In this document: piece by piece, positions 63,890 to 64,000 of the stretch
Layout: the number at the start of each line of letters is the position of its first letter
Numbering within the stretch: position 1 is the first letter of the stretch
DNA from: Onchocerca volvulus
Taxonomy: Eukaryota > Nematoda > Chromadorea > Rhabditida > Onchocercidae
NCBI GenBank assembly: GCA_000499405.2
Contig: HG738139.1
Location: 12,362,398-12,426,397 of the forward strand
Reading direction: 5' to 3'
Length of the DNA: 64,000 nucleotides
Position numbers and translations under genes: made by a program
Notes under the pieces: generated by a model
The model's database searches: none
Told to the model about the DNA's origin: nothing
Seen by the model: the letters and a program-made list of their open reading frames with translations, nothing else

Positions 63890-64000
63890 CTAAAAAAAAA
63901 AATAACTGTCTAAGACATATTTTTTACACACAAAATAAATACATAAGACAACGCTGCTTTTTCATTTAATAAGTTTTATTTTCTGGCTATAAATGGAATG

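Noticed and set aside
1..64000. CRISPR arrays, bacterial operons, transposases or viral genes
   Set aside because: No spaced direct repeats of CRISPR type, no ribosome-binding-site gene series, and no transposase or viral motif in any frame I read.

Overview
This is AT-rich nuclear DNA from a parasitic nematode, most likely a filarial worm. The evidence is short introns with GT/AG ends and nematode-type TTTCAG acceptors, acceptors placed directly before several start codons (possible spliced-leader sites), nematode-specific secreted families (DUF19-type, a chondroitin-proteoglycan-4-like protein, an nlp-10-type neuropeptide precursor), very many A/T homopolymers, and a short decayed piece that reads like Wolbachia DNA polymerase III alpha (dnaE). 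Gene models were built by hand from splice signals. Each chain of exons was checked for phase, and nearly all joins agree.

Layout. 176-5268 (+): 3' part of a disordered-looking protein with repeated I/V-Q-T motifs. 5646-8260 (+): SKP1-like SCF subunit. 8725-11493 (-): SDS22, a leucine-rich PP1 regulator. 12521-16552 (-): secreted divergent C-type lectin. 17218-18514 (-): nlp-10-like neuropeptide precursor. 18515-26676: gene-poor, with several tandem repeats. 26677-26749 (+): tRNA-Val(TAC). 27277-28944 (+): secreted protein of unknown family. 30140-33791 (-): BED zinc-finger protein. 34054-34534: a GC-rich island next to the dnaE-like fragment. 37364-40970 (+): secreted DUF19-type protein. 41039-44428 (-): secreted 16-cysteine CPG4-like protein, tail to tail with the DUF19 gene. 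47898-52715 (+): GNAT acetyltransferase. 54126-59372 (-): ABCE1/RLI ribosome-recycling ATPase. 60474 to beyond 63889 (-): C-terminal part of a probable Ski2-like (DDX60-like) helicase, cut by the window end.

The genes do not form an obvious pathway. The conserved cellular genes (SKP1 ubiquitin ligase subunit, SDS22, ABCE1, helicase) are mixed with secreted or neuropeptide genes typical of nematodes. No virus, CRISPR array, transposase or operon-like bacterial region was found. The most interesting points are the multivalent IQT/VQT protein, the putative Wolbachia insertion with its GC-rich neighbour, two places where an exon end plus its splice donor has been tandemly duplicated, a GC-AG intron, a near-perfect intronic hairpin, and a 38-bp perfect palindrome built of GATA sites.
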